NCBI RefSeq assembly: GCF_963667985.1
Contig: NZ_OY764081.1
Location: 372,001-436,000, forward strand
From: an uncultured Methanocorpusculum sp.
GTDB taxonomy: Archaea > Halobacteriota > Methanomicrobia > Methanomicrobiales > Methanocorpusculaceae
DNA: 64,000 bases
Direction: 5' to 3'
The notes beneath the pieces are model-generated. The model was not told where the DNA came from. It was given only the letters and a program-made list of their open reading frames with translations, and ran no database searches. The number at the start of each line of letters is the position of its first letter. Within the stretch, counting starts at the first letter, position 1. The translations under genes and the position numbers were made by a program. Positions 32,835-42,670 of the stretch are shown here, in pieces.

Positions 32835-33803
32835 ATGAAACTTGATGAATATCTGAAATCTGTTGCTGCCAAAGTCGATATGGAGGCGGAAGAGTATAGT
32901 AAAGCAGTTGATACGACTCTGCAGAAAGCTGCGTCCCATCTCCTCGTAAGCGGAGGAAAACGCCTGCGTCCGGCTCTCGTGCTTCTCTCGGCTGATTCCA
33001 TCCGAAAAGGAGCATCGGAAGATATCTTCCAGGCAGCTCTCGCTCTTGAATGGACACACACTTTCACGCTGGTTCATGATGATATCATGGACGGCGATTC
33101 TCTTCGCCGCGGGAGACCAACGGTCCATGTTGTCTGGAATGAGGCCACCGCGATTCTCGCGGGCGATGTGTTGTATGCGAACGCGTTTGAATATCTCTGC
33201 CGCGTGAAAAACGCCACGGCCGAGTCCAAAGTCATCGCCGTTCAGATGCTTGCTCATTCCTGCCATGAACTCTGCGAAGGCCAGCAGGAGGATGTCTCCT
33301 TCGAAACACGGTCGGATGTGACCCTGGAAGAGTATCTTTCGATGGTCCGGAAAAAGACCGGTGTCCTTTATGCTGCTGCTGCTGGAATCGGAGCCGCCCT
33401 TGCCGGTGGGGATGTCAAACAGATTTCCGCTCTGTACACGCTTGGTCTCAACACCGGTATCGCTTTCCAGATTCAGGATGATATCATCGATCTTCTCGCA
33501 CCGTCGGAAGTCTCCGGCAAAGATCAGGCATCTGATCTCCGGGAAAACAAGCAGAGCATCCTCGCAATCCTTGCACGCGATGGAGGCATTGACCTTTCCG
33601 CGTATCACAAACCTGAACTATCCAAAGAGGAGATCAGTGAAGCAATCAATCTTCTTGAGACCTCGGGAGTTCTGGACAAAGCCCGGGGCATGGCTGAAAA
33701 ACTCATCAATGATTCCAAAGCAGGACTTTCCGTTCTTCCGGATTCGGAAGCTAAGACTCTCATTCTTGAGATGGCCGATTTCTTCGTTGCAAGAAAATAC
33801 TAA
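32835..33803 (+). CDS. idsA: Bifunctional short-chain isoprenyl diphosphate synthase
   Basis: A 322-residue trans-prenyltransferase making farnesyl or geranylgeranyl diphosphate for ether lipids. The first aspartate motif is VHDDIMDGD near residue 80 and the second QDDIIDLL near residue 219; GGKRLRPALVLLS is the usual substrate-binding segment. Residues just before the first aspartate motif, which set chain length, are small-to-medium, in keeping with C15-C20 products. A T8 run at 33806-33813 after the stop probably ends the operon. Confidence 0.92.
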   Translation: MKLDEYLKSVAAKVDMEAEEYSKAVDTTLQKAASHLLVSGGKRLRPALVLLSADSIRKGASEDIFQAALALEWTHTFTLVHDDIMDGDSLRRGRPTVHVVWNEATAILAGDVLYANAFEYLCRVKNATAESKVIAVQMLAHSCHELCEGQQEDVSFETRSDVTLEEYLSMVRKKTGVLYAAAAGIGAALAGGDVKQISALYTLGLNTGIAFQIQDDIIDLLAPSEVSGKDQASDLRENKQSILAILARDGGIDLSAYHKPELSKEEISEAINLLETSGVLDKARGMAEKLINDSKAGLSVLPDSEAKTLILEMADFFVARKY

Positions 33804-33805
33804 TC

Positions 33806-33813
33806 TTTTTTTT
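33806..33813 (+). terminator. T-run terminator after the isoprenoid operon
   Basis: Eight T residues follow the idsA stop within a few bases, with no hairpin before them. A typical archaeal U-rich termination signal. Confidence 0.5.
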
Positions 33814-33950
33814 ACGTAATTCGGTTGGGAGTTCACTCTTGAACCAACGGGTTTTGTTCAAGTAGGACTGTACATTATGATGCAGTGATTAGGATCCTGG
33901 GTTCATCCCTGATTGAGACGTTTGAAATCAGAGAGATTATGAATCGATAC

Positions 33951-33968
33951 ATATCTAATGTTAGATAT
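33951..33968. promoter_or_regulatory. 18-base palindrome upstream of ferredoxin gene
   Basis: ATATCTAA and TTAGATAT are perfect inverted copies two bases apart. It is over 300 bases before the ferredoxin start, so it may belong to an unrecognised transcript. Operator role inferred from symmetry alone. Confidence 0.35.
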
Positions 33969-34273
33969 TATTGTCTAGCAGTGCAGGGGAGAGAGTCTTG
34001 TGAGTAAGAAGATCACCGCTGACATTACTTCAAGATGAGAGAATGATTGTTGCTGACCTTGGCAAAGAATGAGTGGTCATGGTTTTTCCAATGGGGAGTG
34101 CGCAACCTATATTTTTTCAATTCGTCTTTGTATTACACGAGGACCATGGAGAACATACTCTACAGCCCCGACAAATCACAGCACAGACCAGAGCAGATCC
34201 GCAGCTTCACCAACTCGAAATGTATTTCCCCTTAGGATAAGAAATATAGTAATTATACGAGGTAAATCCAAAA

Positions 34274-34447
34274 ATGCCAGCAGTAGTTAATAAAGAAAAA
34301 TGTACCGGATGTGCGACCTGTGTGGACATCTGCCCGTCAGCAGCAATCGAAATCGTCGATGAGAAAGCTGTCATCAGCGTTGACGACTGTGTCGACTGTG
34401 AAACCTGTGTGGACGAGTGCCCTGAAAGCGCACTCCACATGGAATAA
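34274..34447 (+). CDS. 2[4Fe-4S] ferredoxin
   Basis: A 57-residue ferredoxin. Cysteines 10, 13, 16, 20 and 39, 42, 45, 49 form two classical C-x2-C-x2-C-x3-C-P cluster motifs (CTGCATCVDICP and CVDCETCVDECP). Short acidic proteins of this kind carry low-potential electrons in methanogens, for example to formylmethanofuran dehydrogenase or CODH. The ribosome binding site GAGGT is 12 bases upstream. It stands alone, convergent with the tetrapyrrole operon. T-rich sequence follows the stop. Confidence 0.93.
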   Translation: MPAVVNKEKCTGCATCVDICPSAAIEIVDEKAVISVDDCVDCETCVDECPESALHME

Positions 34448-34496
34448 TCCTTTTTTCTTTTCGAGCCTTTACCACACTCTTCCAAAATCTTAAGCA

Positions 34497-34503
34497 AAAA
34501 AAG
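34497..34503 (-). terminator. T-run terminator of the tetrapyrrole/F430 operon
   Basis: Seven T residues on the minus strand follow the hemC-cobA stop by about 14 bases. Imperfect arms ACTCTT and AAGAGT nearby can pair across the run. Likely end of the nine-gene transcript. Confidence 0.45.
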
Positions 34504-34516
34504 AGTGGAACGGATT

Positions 34517-36145
34517 TTAGTCTTCTTTATACAGCCCGACCACTTCACCGATCACAATGATTGCCGGAGGTTTCATGCCGACCTGCTTTGAGACCTCGCC
34601 GATGTCTGCAAGTGTGGCGCAAGTCACCCGCTGATCGGGGCGGAATCCCCGCTCGATCACCGAAATTTTTGTTGCAGGGTCACGGCCGTTTTCGATTAAC
34701 AGTTCGGCGATCCTGCCGAGATTTTTCACGCCCATGTAGATAACGATCGTTCCGGGACTTCCAGCCAGCCACTTCCAGTCGATCGACGAGACCTCCTTTT
34801 CAGGATTCTCGTGGCCGGTCACAAAGGTTACCTGGCTTGCAAAATCCCGGTGGGTGACTGGAATCCCAACGCATTCAGGAACCGCGATCCCGCTCGTGAC
34901 GCCGGGAATTGCTTCGCAGGGGATGCCGTGTTCGCGGAGTACTTCCATCTCCTCTCCCCCGCGGCCGAACAGGAATGGGTCGCCACCTTTCAGACGAACG
35001 ATGATCCCGCCCGCACGTGCCTTTTCGACGAGCAGTTTCTCGATATCCTCCTGCTTCATCGTGTGACGGCCGCCGTATTTCCCGACATCGATCTTCTCCG
35101 CACGTTCCGGCAGAGAGGCAATGATCTCGTCGCCCGGGAGCTGGTCATACATGATTACATCCGCGGAATCGATCAGCTCGCGGGCGCGGAACGTCAGAAG
35201 CCCAAGGCCCCCGGGACCGGAACCCACGAGGTAGACCTTCCCCGGTTTTGCAACCGGTTCGCCGAGCGCAAGTTTTGCCTCGGCGATCAGTTCGGCGGCA
35301 ACGGTCTTCAGTTTGATCCCGGCCATCCTCGCATCCTCAAGATCCCCAACCTGCGCAGTGATCCGTTCTGCACGGGTCCCGTCAAGCGAAAGCACCTCGG
35401 CCGTGAGGTACCGGTTCTCGCAGAAGATCCCCATCGGAGTAAAGCATCCGCCACCGACCTCCTCCATCACGACCCTCTCGATCGAACAGTCCAGTGCCGA
35501 CTGCGGATCGTTCAGGGCCGCAAATGCCGCCCGAAGCTCGGGCGTGTCTCTGCTGACAACCGCGACCGTTCCCTGATTTGCCGCCGGAACAAACATATCC
35601 GCCGGGAGCCTGACCCCGTTTCGCATATAGTCCAGCCGCATGAGGCCCGCCTCCGCGACCATGATCCCGTCATACAGCCCGTCATCGAGTTTGGCAAGCC
35701 GGGTATCCAGGTTTCCGCGGAGCATCTCGACCCTCACCGCAGGACAGTTGTGGAAATATCTGAGAAGCAGGGCTTTTCTGCGCAGACTCGAGGTCCCGAT
35801 CACCATCAAGTCTTCGACTTTACCGTCCATCACCAGATAATCATACGGCGGATCCCGTTTCAAAACGGCGACCGTCAAAAGACCTTCCGGCCGCTCGGCC
35901 GGGATGTCTTTCATACTGTGGACAGCACAGTCGACTTCTCCCCGCAGAATCGCATTGTCCAGTTCGCGGACGAACATCCCGAACCCGCCGATCTGGTGAA
36001 GACCGCGGTCGGTGATGTTGTCGCCGGTCGTTTTGATGACGACATACTCTGCTTCGATACCGTTCTCTGCAAGGAGACCGATGACTTTGCGTGTTTGTGC
36101 GAGGGCCAGTTTGCTGCCCCGGGTTCCGATCCGAATTTTAGACAT
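34517..36145 (-). CDS. hemC-cobA: Fused hydroxymethylbilane synthase and uroporphyrinogen-III methyltransferase
   Basis: A 542-residue fusion. Residues 1 to about 300 are porphobilinogen deaminase: [34 protein letters not shown], and the dipyrromethane-binding cysteine in GGGCFTPMG near residue 236. From about residue 302 comes uroporphyrinogen-III C-methyltransferase: [57 protein letters not shown]. The two steps are separated by uroporphyrinogen-III synthase (HemD), which is neither fused here nor encoded nearby. The product precorrin-2 feeds sirohydrochlorin and F430. The start overlaps hemL by eight bases. It is last in the operon. Confidence 0.92.
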   Translation of the reverse strand: MSKIRIGTRGSKLALAQTRKVIGLLAENGIEAEYVVIKTTGDNITDRGLHQIGGFGMFVRELDNAILRGEVDCAVHSMKDIPAERPEGLLTVAVLKRDPPYDYLVMDGKVEDLMVIGTSSLRRKALLLRYFHNCPAVRVEMLRGNLDTRLAKLDDGLYDGIMVAEAGLMRLDYMRNGVRLPADMFVPAANQGTVAVVSRDTPELRAAFAALNDPQSALDCSIERVVMEEVGGGCFTPMGIFCENRYLTAEVLSLDGTRAERITAQVGDLEDARMAGIKLKTVAAELIAEAKLALGEPVAKPGKVYLVGSGPGGLGLLTFRARELIDSADVIMYDQLPGDEIIASLPERAEKIDVGKYGGRHTMKQEDIEKLLVEKARAGGIIVRLKGGDPFLFGRGGEEMEVLREHGIPCEAIPGVTSGIAVPECVGIPVTHRDFASQVTFVTGHENPEKEVSSIDWKWLAGSPGTIVIYMGVKNLGRIAELLIENGRDPATKISVIERGFRPDQRVTCATLADIGEVSKQVGMKPPAIIVIGEVVGLYKED

Positions 36146-37376
36146 GCTGATATACCGAGATGATTTTTTCCACCGAGGCTGAGTCGTGGGCGGTCGAGAG
36201 GAAGTTGGTCTCGAACTGCGAAGGGGGGATGAACACGCCGTCTTTGAGTGCTTTTTCGAAGAAGACCCGGAACGCGGCGGTGTCCGAAGCTTTTGCCTCC
36301 AGATAGTTCCTCGGAGCCGTGCTTCTGAAGAAGTACTTGAAGAGTGAACCGAGTCTGACGAACGAACCCGAGGCATTCGCCGGAAGCGATTCCTCGATCA
36401 TCCGGGTCTTTTCGTCGAGTTTTGCGTAGAGCGACTCATTTTCATGGAGGTAGGCGTTGGTCGCGATACCCGCGGCCATCGAAAGAGGATTGCCGTTGAA
36501 GGTTCCTGCATTGTAAACGCCTCCCGAGGGCGAGATGAGTTCCATGATGTCCCTTCTGCCGCCGAACACGCCGATCGGCAGACCGCCACCGGTGATCTTG
36601 CCAAGCGTGGTGAGGTCGGGTTTTATGCCGTATTTTTTCTGTGCTCCGCCGATGCCGAGCCGGTATCCGGTGATGACCTCGTCGAAGATGACGAGAACAT
36701 CATGAGCTTTCGTGATCTCGCGGACCGCGGAGAGATAACCGTCATCCGGGAGGACCGGGCCGACGTTTCCCATCACCGGTTCGAGGATGAATGCGGCGAT
36801 CTCTTTGTCCTTTGAAAGCAGTTCTTCAAGTGCTTCCGTGTCGTTATACGGAACCTGACGCGTCTGGGCGGCAAAGGACGGAGGAACGCCAAGCGAGTCT
36901 GGGGTTCCGTGTGTGGTCGCCCCGCTTCCCGCGGCGATCAACACCGCATCATGGGCGCCGTGGAACCCGCCTTCGAGTTTGACGATCCCGCATTTGCCGG
37001 TAAATCCGCGGGCAAGCCGGATCGCGGCAAGCGTGGCCTCGAGACCGGTCGAAACGAATCTCAGCATCTCGATCGAGTCGTGATCGCGGCAGATCCTCTG
37101 CGCCAGAACGATCTCGAGTTTCGTCGGCGTGCCGTAGAGCCAGCCGGCGTCGAGCTGGGCTTCGATCGCCTTTTGAATCGCCGGGTGGGCGTGACCGAGA
37201 AGCAGGGGTCCGTATCCCATGCAGCAGTCGACAAGTGATTCCCCGTCTTCTGTTTCGAGCATTGCGCCTTTGGCGGATTTTACATAAAACGGATACGGTT
37301 TGATTGCCCGCACCGGACTTGAGACACCGCCCGGAAGGCAGGTCTTTGCTGTGGTAAATAACTCTTCACTCTTCAT
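36138..37376 (-). CDS. hemL: Glutamate-1-semialdehyde 2,1-aminomutase
   Basis: A 412-residue class III aminotransferase that turns glutamate-1-semialdehyde into 5-aminolevulinate. PLP lysine in [14 protein letters not shown]; other typical runs are [13 protein letters not shown] and the aspartate of [13 protein letters not shown] that contacts PLP. Its start overlaps the hemB stop (ATGA) and its end overlaps hemC-cobA by eight bases. Second enzyme of the C5 pathway encoded by this operon. Confidence 0.95.
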   Translation of the reverse strand: MKSEELFTTAKTCLPGGVSSPVRAIKPYPFYVKSAKGAMLETEDGESLVDCCMGYGPLLLGHAHPAIQKAIEAQLDAGWLYGTPTKLEIVLAQRICRDHDSIEMLRFVSTGLEATLAAIRLARGFTGKCGIVKLEGGFHGAHDAVLIAAGSGATTHGTPDSLGVPPSFAAQTRQVPYNDTEALEELLSKDKEIAAFILEPVMGNVGPVLPDDGYLSAVREITKAHDVLVIFDEVITGYRLGIGGAQKKYGIKPDLTTLGKITGGGLPIGVFGGRRDIMELISPSGGVYNAGTFNGNPLSMAAGIATNAYLHENESLYAKLDEKTRMIEESLPANASGSFVRLGSLFKYFFRSTAPRNYLEAKASDTAAFRVFFEKALKDGVFIPPSQFETNFLSTAHDSASVEKIISVYQHV

Positions 37377-38320
37377 GGCAGCATCTCCGCGGCCTCTTTT
37401 GCAAAATAGGTGATGATCAAGTCGGCCCCTGCACGTTTGATCGCAAGAAGCGACTCCATCATGATCTTCTTTTCATCGATCCAGCCATTTATCCCGGCAG
37501 CCTTGATCATCGAATACTCGCCCGAGACCTGATAGGCAGCGAGCGGCAGATCCGTAGACTCCCGCACATCGCGGAGGACATCGAGATAGAATCCTGCGGG
37601 TTTGACCATCAGGATGTCGGCTCCCTCCATCTCGTCCAGATAGGATTCGCGGATCGCCTCCCGACGGTTTGCCGGGCTCATCTGATAACTTGTCCGGTCA
37701 CCGAACGAAAAGCCCGAGTCGACGGCTTCACGGAACGGACCGTAGAGGGCTGACGCGAATTTGGTCGAGTAGGACATGATCGGGGTGTTCGAAAAACCCG
37801 CCTCGTCCAGAGCTTCGCGGATCGCCGTGACCTGGCCGTCCAGCATACAGGACGGAGCGGCCATGTCGGCGCCCGCCACCACCTGACTGACCGCGATCTT
37901 CTCCATTAAGAGAAGAGACGCGTCGTTGTCGAGCTCTTTTCCGCATAAAATCCCGCAGTGTCCGTGCGAGGTGTATTCGCAGGCACAAGTGTCGGTGATG
38001 ACGACCAAATCGGGTACGGCGGCTTTGATCCGCCGTGTTGCCTCCTGAACTATGCCGTTTTCGGCAAAGGCGCCCGAGGCCTCCGTGTCCTTGCATTTCG
38101 GGATCCCGAACAAAAGAACGGCGCGAAGACCTGCGGCCTTCATCTCTTCTGCGACCTCTTCGGCACAGGAGAGGGGGTGCCGGAACTGGCCGGGCATGGA
38201 TGAAATCGGAACCGGTTTTACTGCGTTCTCGTCGAAAAAGAGCGGCATGATCAGTTCATCCTTTACGAGTCTCGTTTCCTTGAACATCGGCTGAAGGATA
38301 TTCTGCCGGAGTCTTCTCAT
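37373..38320 (-). CDS. hemB: Porphobilinogen synthase (delta-aminolevulinate dehydratase)
   Basis: A 315-residue enzyme that condenses two 5-aminolevulinates. The zinc-site cysteines are present (ITDTCACEY, then TSHGHCG). The two Schiff-base lysines are in [13 protein letters not shown] and [12 protein letters not shown]. It is thus the zinc-dependent type. I chose ATG 38320, whose ATGA overlap with the hemA stop matches the other junctions, over an ATG six codons upstream. Confidence 0.95.
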   Translation of the reverse strand: MRRLRQNILQPMFKETRLVKDELIMPLFFDENAVKPVPISSMPGQFRHPLSCAEEVAEEMKAAGLRAVLLFGIPKCKDTEASGAFAENGIVQEATRRIKAAVPDLVVITDTCACEYTSHGHCGILCGKELDNDASLLLMEKIAVSQVVAGADMAAPSCMLDGQVTAIREALDEAGFSNTPIMSYSTKFASALYGPFREAVDSGFSFGDRTSYQMSPANRREAIRESYLDEMEGADILMVKPAGFYLDVLRDVRESTDLPLAAYQVSGEYSMIKAAGINGWIDEKKIMMESLLAIKRAGADLIITYFAKEAAEMLP

Positions 38321-39591
38321 TCTGATCTGCGGATACATGATACTTCACCTGAAATTATTGCTTTAAGGAGGATTTCTGCGGTCTGTGTGTCGGTACATTC
38401 TGCGCTCGCCCGGATGCTTTTCGCCGCATCCTCGAGCAGTTTTTTCGTGAGAGCGCTCGTCAGATCGTCGATTACCGATTCCAGATAGGGATCGGCGTCC
38501 CGGAGACGGGAAAGCGCCTTGTTTTTTTCACGCTGACGGATCTCTTCCGCCCATGTGTAGAGGCTCTTTGTCAGATCGCCGGATGCCGCACGGTTGAAGG
38601 CCCTGATGAAATCCGGGAGAGCGGCATGGGCGAGAACGTCTGCATGTTCGCACTCGGTTTTTCTTGCGGCAAGATTCTTTTCCGAGATGCTTTTCAGATC
38701 GTCGAGGGTCTTCAAAGAGACCCCGGGAATGTCCCGGCAGTTGTCCTCGATGTCGCGGGGCTGGGCGATGTCGATCAAAAGCAGATGTCTTGGTTCAGCA
38801 TCGAGCGGCCAGAACCTTTCATTCATCGTCTCGGCAAGTTCTTCGGCATGGATGATCAGATGCGGAGCTCCCGTACAGGAGATTACGACATCCGACAAAG
38901 CGATGCACGGATAGAGCTGATCGAGCCGCATCGCCCGGCCTTTAATCTCCTCAGCGAGATGCACGGCCCGGTCGAAGGAACGGTTGGTGACATAGATTGC
39001 CCGGAGATTTTTTTCGCAGAGTGCCCGGGCAACGAGGGTCCCCATCTCGCCACCACCGACGACGAGGATGTTTTTTCCGTCGAGATCGCCCATCAGCTCC
39101 TCGGCGAGCAGAACCGCGGCCGAGCCGATGGATACCGCCCCTTTGTTGATGGAGGTCTTCTGCCGAATCGAAACGCCCTCACGGATCGCGGTGTTCATAC
39201 ACACGTCGGTGATGACGTCGTTGGTGTCGTGCGACTCGGCAAGGAGGAGGGCACGGCGCATCTGTCCAAGGATCTGATCCTCGCCGATGATCATCGACTT
39301 CGTTCCGGCGGCAAGTTCCAGAAGATGCATGAGGGCATCTTCACCTTCGAGGATCTCGAACCCAAACCTCTGTTCTCCGTGCAGGAAAACCCTCAGCTGA
39401 TTTCCGCTGCCGTGGACAAGGATCTCGACTCTGTTGCAGGTTTCAAGAAGGACCGCGCCCGGAAATATTTTGGAGGCTTTTTCAAAAAAGGCGTTCTCGT
39501 CCTTAAACCGGAAGAGGCCGAGGATTTCCTCGAGATATTTGCTGTGATCTGCGGTAGCCACCGCGATTTCGGTGAGTAGTGTCCGGGTCAT
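38317..39591 (-). CDS. hemA: Glutamyl-tRNA reductase
   Basis: A 424-residue NADPH-dependent reductase that starts tetrapyrrole synthesis from charged tRNA-Glu. The catalytic cysteine lies in LETCNRVEI near residue 51. The NADP-binding loop is ILVVGGGEMGTLVA and the C-terminal dimer helix domain follows. It overlaps sirC and hemB by ATGA at both ends. Confidence 0.95.
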   Translation of the reverse strand: MTRTLLTEIAVATADHSKYLEEILGLFRFKDENAFFEKASKIFPGAVLLETCNRVEILVHGSGNQLRVFLHGEQRFGFEILEGEDALMHLLELAAGTKSMIIGEDQILGQMRRALLLAESHDTNDVITDVCMNTAIREGVSIRQKTSINKGAVSIGSAAVLLAEELMGDLDGKNILVVGGGEMGTLVARALCEKNLRAIYVTNRSFDRAVHLAEEIKGRAMRLDQLYPCIALSDVVISCTGAPHLIIHAEELAETMNERFWPLDAEPRHLLLIDIAQPRDIEDNCRDIPGVSLKTLDDLKSISEKNLAARKTECEHADVLAHAALPDFIRAFNRAASGDLTKSLYTWAEEIRQREKNKALSRLRDADPYLESVIDDLTSALTKKLLEDAAKSIRASAECTDTQTAEILLKAIISGEVSCIRRSE

Positions 39592-40202
39592 AGATATTTT
39601 TTACAGATTTCTGTTGAGGGAACGCCGGATATGCAGGCGTTTTGTATCTCCGCATCGTCGATCACGGCGCGGAGGATCTCCGCCCGGTGTACCTGATCCG
39701 GGACTGTTGTTTTCAGCTCCTCACGCAGCGTGTTTTGGAGAAGGACCATGTTGTCCAGCCAGGGAAGGTTCTCTTCCAGATAGGACCGGATAAATGCCGG
39801 GACCGCCGGTGCCGATTTTTCGGTCGTGACGGCGATCTGATACTCGGCCCCTGAAACAACGGACGGAATCCGGATGTTTCCGTCTCCGGTCGCATTGTTG
39901 TAGAGCTTTCCGGCGGCTTTTGCGAGACCGCAGAGCCGCTCATTCTCTTTTTCGTCAGAAAGGGCGGCGATGACGATGTCGTGACGACCGATCAGTTTCT
40001 CGAGATCCTCGACCTCCATGTCTTCGATCGCCAGCTGCTTGATGGATGCATTGGTAAAAGAGAAGATCTCGGGCGAGAGTTCCTCGGCCACGATGGTCAT
40101 CCTTGCAGCCGACGTGAAATGGCGGGCTTTTCGAACACCCACGCTCCCTGCGCCGAACACGAGAATGCGGGATGCCGACAGGTCGAGGAAGAGAGGAATC
40201 AT
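39588..40202 (-). CDS. Precorrin-2 dehydrogenase (SirC/Met8-like)
   Basis: A 204-residue protein with the NAD loop ILVFGAGSVGVRKARHF near the N-terminus and NNATGDGNIRIPSVV, typical of Met8/CysG-N dehydrogenases. It oxidises precorrin-2 to sirohydrochlorin, the substrate of the nickel chelatase CfbA. The C-terminal part is helical and may lack chelatase activity, since CfbA is encoded separately. I chose ATG 40202, one base after the cfbB stop; longer starts would run inside cfbB. Confidence 0.88.
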   Translation of the reverse strand: MIPLFLDLSASRILVFGAGSVGVRKARHFTSAARMTIVAEELSPEIFSFTNASIKQLAIEDMEVEDLEKLIGRHDIVIAALSDEKENERLCGLAKAAGKLYNNATGDGNIRIPSVVSGAEYQIAVTTEKSAPAVPAFIRSYLEENLPWLDNMVLLQNTLREELKTTVPDQVHRAEILRAVIDDAEIQNACISGVPSTEICKKYL

Positions 40203-40203
40203 A

Positions 40204-41607
40204 CTATAACGTCTGCGGGGAATCCGCTTTAATGTACTGTTTTCCACGCTCTTCTCCAAATAGCTCCGCCAGTATTCCGGCTGACGAGACGGGCATAAGA
40301 TGGGTGTAGGAACCGAGGGCATTGTTGAACACGACTCCGTCTTTTCCATCGATTATGCCGGTTCCCCGCGAGAGCGTGTAGGTAAATCTGGTGCACGGAT
40401 CCATCGAAACACTGCTGTAATGAAACTCGTGTCCCTTGAAGGGATAGGTTTTTCCGGCCAGAATAGCAGTCCCTTGTACATATCTCAGCGTTTTACCTGC
40501 AGGCATCACGGTGTCCCCGGAAAAAACCCCACACATGGGATACGCAGCGTCCGCTTCCCTCCCCAGCCAGCCTTTTTTCAGGGTGATCGACCGGGTGAGG
40601 TATATCAGACCGCCGCACTCGGCATAGATGGGCGTCCCCTCCTTTGCTTTTGCATGGACTGCCTCCCTCATCGCGGTGTTTTTCGAAAGCTCCTCTGCAA
40701 ACATTTCGGGATACCCGCCTCCGAAAACATACCCGTCGGCCCCCGGCAGGGTGTCATGGAGCGGGCTGAATCTCACAACATCGCAGCCCTGACTTCTGAG
40801 AACCGCCTCAAGTTCACCGTAGTAAAAGGTGAACGCCTCGTCGAACGCGAGCGCGATCGTTCTCGTCGGCGTCGGACGGGAGGCAAGGGACGCGGTGATT
40901 CTGTTTGGCGCCGGCGTTACGTCTTCTGCCAGAGCTTTTATCGCGTCGAGATCCACATGGGTGCCGACATGTCGGATGATGCCGTCGATCGTTTTTGCAA
41001 AACCCGGATCCCGCATGCCTTCGACAAACGGAACGAGGCCAAGATGCCGCATGGATAAATCCATCTCCGGGCTTCGGGGAACTGCGCCGAGAACCGGAAT
41101 CCCGCAGTAGTGTTCGATCGCCTCGGTCGCCTTGGTCACATGGTGCCCGCCGCCGGTATTATTGAGGATCACGCCTTTGATTCTGACTTCGGGATCGAAC
41201 GCCTGGAATCCCTTGACCAGAGCGGCCGCGGACCGGGTGATGCTTCGGGCATCGATCACGAGAATCGTGGGAAGCGAAAAGCGTTTGGCGATCGCTGCGG
41301 TGCTGCCGACGTCGGTGAACGAATCGCGGCCCTCATAGAGACCTCTGACCCCTTCGACGATTCCGATCTCTGCGCCCTCGGACCCGTAGGAAAAGAGACC
41401 GGAGAGCTCCTCGTCGGTCTGTACGAAGGTGTCCAGATTGTAGGATGGCCGGCCGGTGACGCCCGCCAGATAGGAGGTGTCGATGTAGTCCATTGCGACC
41501 TTGTAGGTCTGAACGACCCCCTCTTTTGAGAGAAGGCCGGCAAGACCTAAGGTGATGCTCGTTTTTCCGGCGCCGGAACGGTCTCCCGAGATCAGAAACG
41601 ACTTCAT
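40204..41607 (-). CDS. cfbB: Ni-sirohydrochlorin a,c-diamide synthase
   Basis: A 467-residue CbiA/CobB-type amidotransferase. The N-terminal ATPase part begins FLISGDRSGAGKTSITLGLA, and the C-terminal glutamine amidotransferase part has YVFGGGYPEMFAEEL and the nucleophile cysteine in YAECGGLIYL. Beside cfbA, cfbD and cfbE it is the F430 enzyme CfbB, which amidates acetates a and c of Ni-sirohydrochlorin, and not a cobyrinate synthase. ATG 41607 overlaps the cfbD stop by one base (TGATG); the GTG one codon upstream is possible. Confidence 0.9.
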   Translation of the reverse strand: MKSFLISGDRSGAGKTSITLGLAGLLSKEGVVQTYKVAMDYIDTSYLAGVTGRPSYNLDTFVQTDEELSGLFSYGSEGAEIGIVEGVRGLYEGRDSFTDVGSTAAIAKRFSLPTILVIDARSITRSAAALVKGFQAFDPEVRIKGVILNNTGGGHHVTKATEAIEHYCGIPVLGAVPRSPEMDLSMRHLGLVPFVEGMRDPGFAKTIDGIIRHVGTHVDLDAIKALAEDVTPAPNRITASLASRPTPTRTIALAFDEAFTFYYGELEAVLRSQGCDVVRFSPLHDTLPGADGYVFGGGYPEMFAEELSKNTAMREAVHAKAKEGTPIYAECGGLIYLTRSITLKKGWLGREADAAYPMCGVFSGDTVMPAGKTLRYVQGTAILAGKTYPFKGHEFHYSSVSMDPCTRFTYTLSRGTGIIDGKDGVVFNNALGSYTHLMPVSSAGILAELFGEERGKQYIKADSPQTL

Positions 41608-42668
41608 CACATGCTCCGCAAAACGGCTCCGAACTCGCTTTCAACGATGTTGTGGACGCCGAGCGTCTTTGGATGAAGATCAACCTCGACCATGACATGA
41701 GCATGTCCCTGCTCTTTTAAGGGCAGGACCTGGCGCGGGCCGTTTGTAATGGAAAAAACCTTGATTCCGGCAAGAGCTTCGGGTGAGACCGCGTGAGGGA
41801 CCCCGACGAGCAGGAGGAAATCCGGCTGAACTTCCGCGATCCTTTCTGCGATCCGCGGCCCGTTTCCGCCGTATTCGTCAAGAGCTCCGATGAGTTCCGG
41901 ATGGATGCCGCGTTCGTTGAGTTCAGCAAGGATCATGGCAGCGTCTCCTCGCACCTTCGGCAGACCGCGGGCCTCGAGGTTTGCGACAAAAGTAACGTTC
42001 GCTTCCGGCGCACAGTCATGCACGGCGCAGAGATGGTCCGCGAACATGTACGCCGTCTCCTTCTTTGCGTTCATGATTGCCATGCCTTTTTTGCCGGAAC
42101 GAAGCAGCTCGGCGAGTTCGGCGGCGGCAACGTGCTTCAGATCTCCACGGGAAGGTGAGATGTAGGTTTTACAGGCAGCTCCGCGTTCCCGCTCGGTTTT
42201 GTTCGCCGAGGCAAGGACCAGTTTCTGCCGCTCGAACTCCTCTTCGGAGATCCAGCCGATCTTTGCCGCCGGCTCGAGCGTGGCGATGACCCCGTCGATG
42301 TTCTCGCGAAATCCCGCATGGATCGATACCCCTATCGCAGGGGTCGTGATGCCGGATGCTTCGATCGCGGCATCGAGATCCTCGCCGATGATCATCGAAA
42401 CGCATGTCCCGACAACGGCGATACGGCGGGGAGAAAACTCCTTTTCTGCATACCGGAGATCATCCTCCAAAACGCTCTGGCCGCCGAAGATGAACTCCTC
42501 ATCCCCAAGGGAAGTGGTCAAAACGCGGATCCCGTCCTCTTCCAAGAGTCTGGCGTGTTTAAATGAACAGCCTGACGGGCCGTGAAGAATCGCGAGATCG
42601 ACGTTTAGGTCCCGGAGCGTGTAGAGGGCGGCGACAATCGAACTTGGACGCGGCTGAACGTAACGCAT
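41607..42668 (-). CDS. cfbD: Ni-sirohydrochlorin a,c-diamide reductive cyclase subunit CfbD
   Basis: A 353-residue nitrogenase NifD-like subunit. Candidate cluster cysteines are in LAILHGPSGCSFKHARLL and RRIAVVGTCVSMIIGEDL, both early in the protein. With the NifH-like ATPase CfbC it performs the six-electron reduction and lactam closure that gives 15,17-seco-F430. The cfbC gene is not in this operon or window, so it must be elsewhere. It starts two bases after the cfbE stop. Confidence 0.92.
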   Translation of the reverse strand: MRYVQPRPSSIVAALYTLRDLNVDLAILHGPSGCSFKHARLLEEDGIRVLTTSLGDEEFIFGGQSVLEDDLRYAEKEFSPRRIAVVGTCVSMIIGEDLDAAIEASGITTPAIGVSIHAGFRENIDGVIATLEPAAKIGWISEEEFERQKLVLASANKTERERGAACKTYISPSRGDLKHVAAAELAELLRSGKKGMAIMNAKKETAYMFADHLCAVHDCAPEANVTFVANLEARGLPKVRGDAAMILAELNERGIHPELIGALDEYGGNGPRIAERIAEVQPDFLLLVGVPHAVSPEALAGIKVFSITNGPRQVLPLKEQGHAHVMVEVDLHPKTLGVHNIVESEFGAVLRSM

Positions 42669-42670
42669 CT

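Larger units (their letters stand above)
33804..34273. other. 470-base gap between idsA and the ferredoxin gene
   Basis: No convincing gene. It holds the idsA T-run, a dyad CTTGAAC/GTTCAAG at 33838-33862, and an 18-base perfect palindrome of two 8-base arms, ATATCTAA-TG-TTAGATAT, at 33951-33968. A GTG-led peptide of 12 codons with a GGGAGAGAG upstream lies near 34001. Near the ferredoxin start there is GAGGT as ribosome binding site and an A/T-rich TATA-like stretch around 34243. It may hold remnants of a lost gene or a small RNA. Confidence 0.5.

Noticed and set aside
34811-36163. 450-codon open frame antisense to hemC-cobA
   Set aside because: Covers a certain gene completely and shows no family features.
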